A stretch of 64,000 nucleotides of DNA, from NCBI RefSeq assembly GCF_918797505.1, contig NC_092793.1, positions 89,106,411-89,170,410 of the forward strand, in the 5' to 3' direction. Shown here piece by piece: positions 61,380 to 64,000 of this stretch. The DNA comes from Bemisia tabaci (lineage: Eukaryota > Arthropoda > Insecta > Hemiptera > Aleyrodidae). Below the pieces are notes generated by a model. It was given only the letters and a program-made list of their open reading frames with translations, did not search any database and had not been told where the DNA came from. A program made the translations under genes and the position numbers. The stretch's first letter is position 1; every line of letters starts with the position of its first letter.

Positions 61380-61576
61380 GAATTCCTGAATCCAAGATGG
61401 CGGCCGTCGCCAAAGTGGCGAAGATGCTGTCTTCTCATTATTATTATTTTTGAATGTAAATAGCTATGAGAGGCTCGAGGCACTCGTGGAGCGAGTCACA
61501 AGTTCATCGCGAGGCAAGGAACCGTGGGTCCAGGGGCACTCCCCGGCTAGGCGTGACAGCTCACATAGCGGGCTAA
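61380..61576 (+). mobile_element. Probable Helitron 3' end
   Basis: Shares GGTCCAGGGGC and the NGGCTAGGCGTGAC-type region with the 3' part of the Helitron at 29837-30733. Ends GTGACAGCTCAC (small hairpin), then GCGGGCTAA before T, that is CTRR|T. The 5' end is not located. Preceded by a CCAAGATGGCGGCC word. Confidence 0.5.
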
Positions 61577-61775
61577 TCATGGCTACTTTATATATAATTT
61601 GTTTCATGTTAGCCAAGATAGCTGTATGTGCTATAACTTTTTTATATATATATATATTTCGTTCTTAACCTAAAACTTTACCCATGTATCATGGATAATT
61701 ATAAGCAATTATTCAAAAAGCGGACGACTCAGCGACGAATTAAAGGAGGTGGGTGCCCCTGGGCGAACTTAGCGA

Positions 61776-61795
61776 CCCCCCCCCCCCCCCCCCCC
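61776..61795 (+). repeat. C20 tract followed by (CAC)n
   Basis: Twenty C followed by ACCACCACCACCACC. Unstable simple sequence. Confidence 0.9.
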
Positions 61796-62162
61796 ACCAC
61801 CACCACCAGCATGGGTATATTGGGTAGATCATTTTTCAGATATCTGAGTCTAGAAGGTCAGAGAGGGTCTATAAGGTTTGGGATACACCTTGTACAAAGG
61901 GGGCGTCGGTGGGACTTACCTCGGAAAATTTTGAAAAATTGACTCAGTTTAAGATGCAAAGGTCACCGTAAGGCATATTTTAATTGAAAATCCTTTGGAT
62001 TTTGTGCCTGAGTTCCATGAAAGTTAAAGATTAAGGGAAAGAAAACTTACTATTTGTGAAGGCAACTCTTTTGCAGTTTGTATGCAAAAATAATGGGAAT
62101 GAAAAATCATCTTTGGGAGGGAGCTCTTAGACGATCGCCCCTTAAAACGGCGCTGGGAGGTC

Positions 62163-62465
62163 TTAAAATATTTTCTGCTCGGGCATCATTGCATTCGTGT
62201 TTTCAATTGTCCCTCCTATAGTTACATACTGTGACAAAACTGATTTAGAATGCTTGCTAAAAATGACGACCAGGAACATCAGCAGAATCTCTACCGATAC
62301 GATACTAGCTAGTTGATTCGGTATTGATGCGAATAAAACGTCTGATGATTCAGTAGAATCTCTTGGCCCGTTTTGTAAATCCGAGTCTAAATAATTTCCA
62401 GATTTTCCAGTATCAGGACAGACGTTTAATCTGCAATGTGTGACATCTTCGGAAATAATCAACAT
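62163..62465 (-). CDS. Possible terminal exon of an unknown membrane protein
   Basis: 100 codons to a TAA. An acceptor-like CACATTGCAG at about 62430-62440 would start the exon at LNVCPDTGKSG. It has a single hydrophobic segment, IVSVEILLMFLVVIFS, followed by KHSK, as in a type I membrane anchor with a short tail. It does not resemble any transposon here and is the best non-repeat coding candidate after collagen, but no family is recognised and no other exon could be tied to it. Confidence 0.35.
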   Translation of the reverse strand: MLIISEDVTHCRLNVCPDTGKSGNYLDSDLQNGPRDSTESSDVLFASIPNQLASIVSVEILLMFLVVIFSKHSKSVLSQYVTIGGTIENTNAMMPEQKIF

Positions 62466-64000
62466 ATCAAGGAAACGTAGGTATAGGTATAAAGCAAAAA
62501 GTGATTAATGTTAGATTTTACAATGTTTTTAAAATGCTAATTTTGCAATTAGCCCAACATGAAATGGTTTGCCAACAATTTTTAATAGGGTTAAGGAGGC
62601 AGGTATGAAAAATGTAATACTATTGTTTTAGACTTACCCAAGGCGTTTAAAAGATTTTGAAGGGTATAAAGGAAAATAGAAACTTTAGTATCCTTTTAAG
62701 AAGAGACAGTCTCACACTCAACCATTCATAGGCCTAATGTGATATTTAAAAAATAAAAAAGATAAAAAAGACAATAGGTACACATTTCAAATGAATTGAG
62801 AATCACCGCTCAGCTATGTGACGGCGTTTAATAATACAAAAAAGTCACATTATTCATGTATTGATACACGTATTGATAACATATATCCTAATAATAGGTA
62901 CTTACTTTCACTAACATGAGATCAGAGTAGCTGACATTCATCAATCGTTGAGACCGATGTACTTTTTATGAATGGGTAACTCAAACAACAATAATCCAAA
63001 CAAGAAAAACGGAAAAAAACCTGCTGTACATGTAGACGCAACAAAATTTGAAGAGGAGAGTAAAAAATAACAACAACATCAATTTTCAACGGGAATTATC
63101 TATGCAAGTGAAAGACATTTTATGTAGATCTATCTTCTGAGTTGAAACTTCTAAATTAGAATTAAGCTAAGCTCCTCAATGGAGCATAATGACTTTACAT
63201 CGGTTTCCATGTCAGCATTATTTCGTGGCAATGCAAAATATTATACAACTCTCCAACTTATTTAAATATTCTCTTTAAAAGAGTTGGTATATTTTTCAGT
63301 TTGGTTGCAGTGGTTACATTTTTTCCTGCTGTAAAAAGGAAACAGAAGGCAGAACAAATAAGGGTAGATAAAACTAAACTTTCTTGAAACCTCATTTTTC
63401 CCCTCTGATTCAACTTCATTACTTACGCCCAGTGAGAACGTGGCACCTTTTCTACTTGCTTCGTTCTTTTTCAACACCGTCGTGATTTTGTGAACATTAG
63501 TTTTTAGTTTTTAAGTGACGACTGACTAGAATCCAAAAGCATTCTTTCTCCTTAAAACCTTTTTTATTTCGTTTGCGACGGTGTTAAAACAAATAAAAGG
63601 AAGATAGAAATAAATAAACGTTTACTGAAACATTTTCAGGCAGGTACGGTTTCTATTTACATGTTTAATGAAGCCAAATGTCTGTACTATTGAACAGAGC
63701 ACCAATAAGGAGGAGAAGAGAAAGTATTTTCAATAAGAAAGCTTTGGTTATTGAAACCGGAAAATGGTGAGATAAAATATTCCTGTGGTAATAGTGTCAC
63801 TAACTGCATGAAAATGAAGATTTCATATCGTGGATCCTACCTACTGAATTGATAATTTTATGGCCAAAAATCTACTAAAATGTGGAGAAATTCCAACTTA
63901 CTCACTAATTCTTCAACCTGAGAAATAAGCTTGTTGTCTAAGAGTGATAAACAACGCAGGTTCGAGTGTAGGAAAATGGGAACTTGAGCCCAAAAGTTTT
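62466..64000. other. Unclassified AT-rich DNA
   Basis: No gene supported. The ORF at 63262-63477 (minus) has no signature. A small inverted pair (AACACCGTCG at about 63474, CGACGGTGTT at about 63577) is the only structure noted. The segment 58300-62160 is likewise without supported genes apart from the repeats listed. Confidence 0.5.

Overview
Eukaryotic, almost certainly arthropod (probably insect) nuclear DNA. It is AT-rich, has spliced genes with GT-AG introns, and is dense in Jockey-, I- and RTE-type LINEs, Ty1/copia and Ty3/gypsy relics, Helitrons and foldback/MITE elements. I cannot fix the order from the sequence; the transposon mix would suit a large-genome hemipteran, but that is a guess.

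The one clear host gene is the 3' part of a type IV collagen gene on the + strand (3573-39820). Nine exons keep matching splice phases: four pure Gly-X-Y exons, one ending at the helix tail, one joining the helix to the NC1 domain, and three more NC1 exons ending at a TAA stop. The NC1 sequence looks more like the alpha-2(IV)/viking chain than alpha-1. The 5' exons lie before the window.

The introns are transposon archives. The first (17.6 kb) holds a relic Jockey element split by two MITEs, a small MITE, and a second Jockey LINE (5112-21370, minus strand). That LINE is split, at its reverse-transcriptase active site, by a 14.86-kb near-perfect palindrome (6259-21113) with a 6-bp target duplication. 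The palindrome has ~7-kb arms carrying copia fragments, a captured MITE and several tandem arrays, and a ~690-bp spacer with a 19-bp minisatellite. The next exon (123 bp) sits between this composite and a 4.1-kb gag-protease-only LTR retrotransposon with 140-bp LTRs. A later intron holds I-type LINE copies interrupted by a Helitron and by a 1.5-kb foldback element; removing either restores the LINE reading frame.

Downstream of the gene (about 43.9-57.8 kb) are two more large palindromes. One (43942-50273) carries a decayed gag-like/ORF1-like sequence on both arms and is interrupted by a 3.6-kb element with CACTG ends. The other (about 51715-56568) is interrupted by a Helitron, which is itself interrupted by an RTE-type LINE. 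From 58 to 64 kb I see only repeat fragments and one possible terminal exon of an unknown membrane protein on the minus strand.

The most unusual feature is the giant foldback element at 6259-21113: clean borders, AG...CT termini, 6-bp TSD, no recognisable transposition gene, and arms that look far younger than the decayed sequences they carry.
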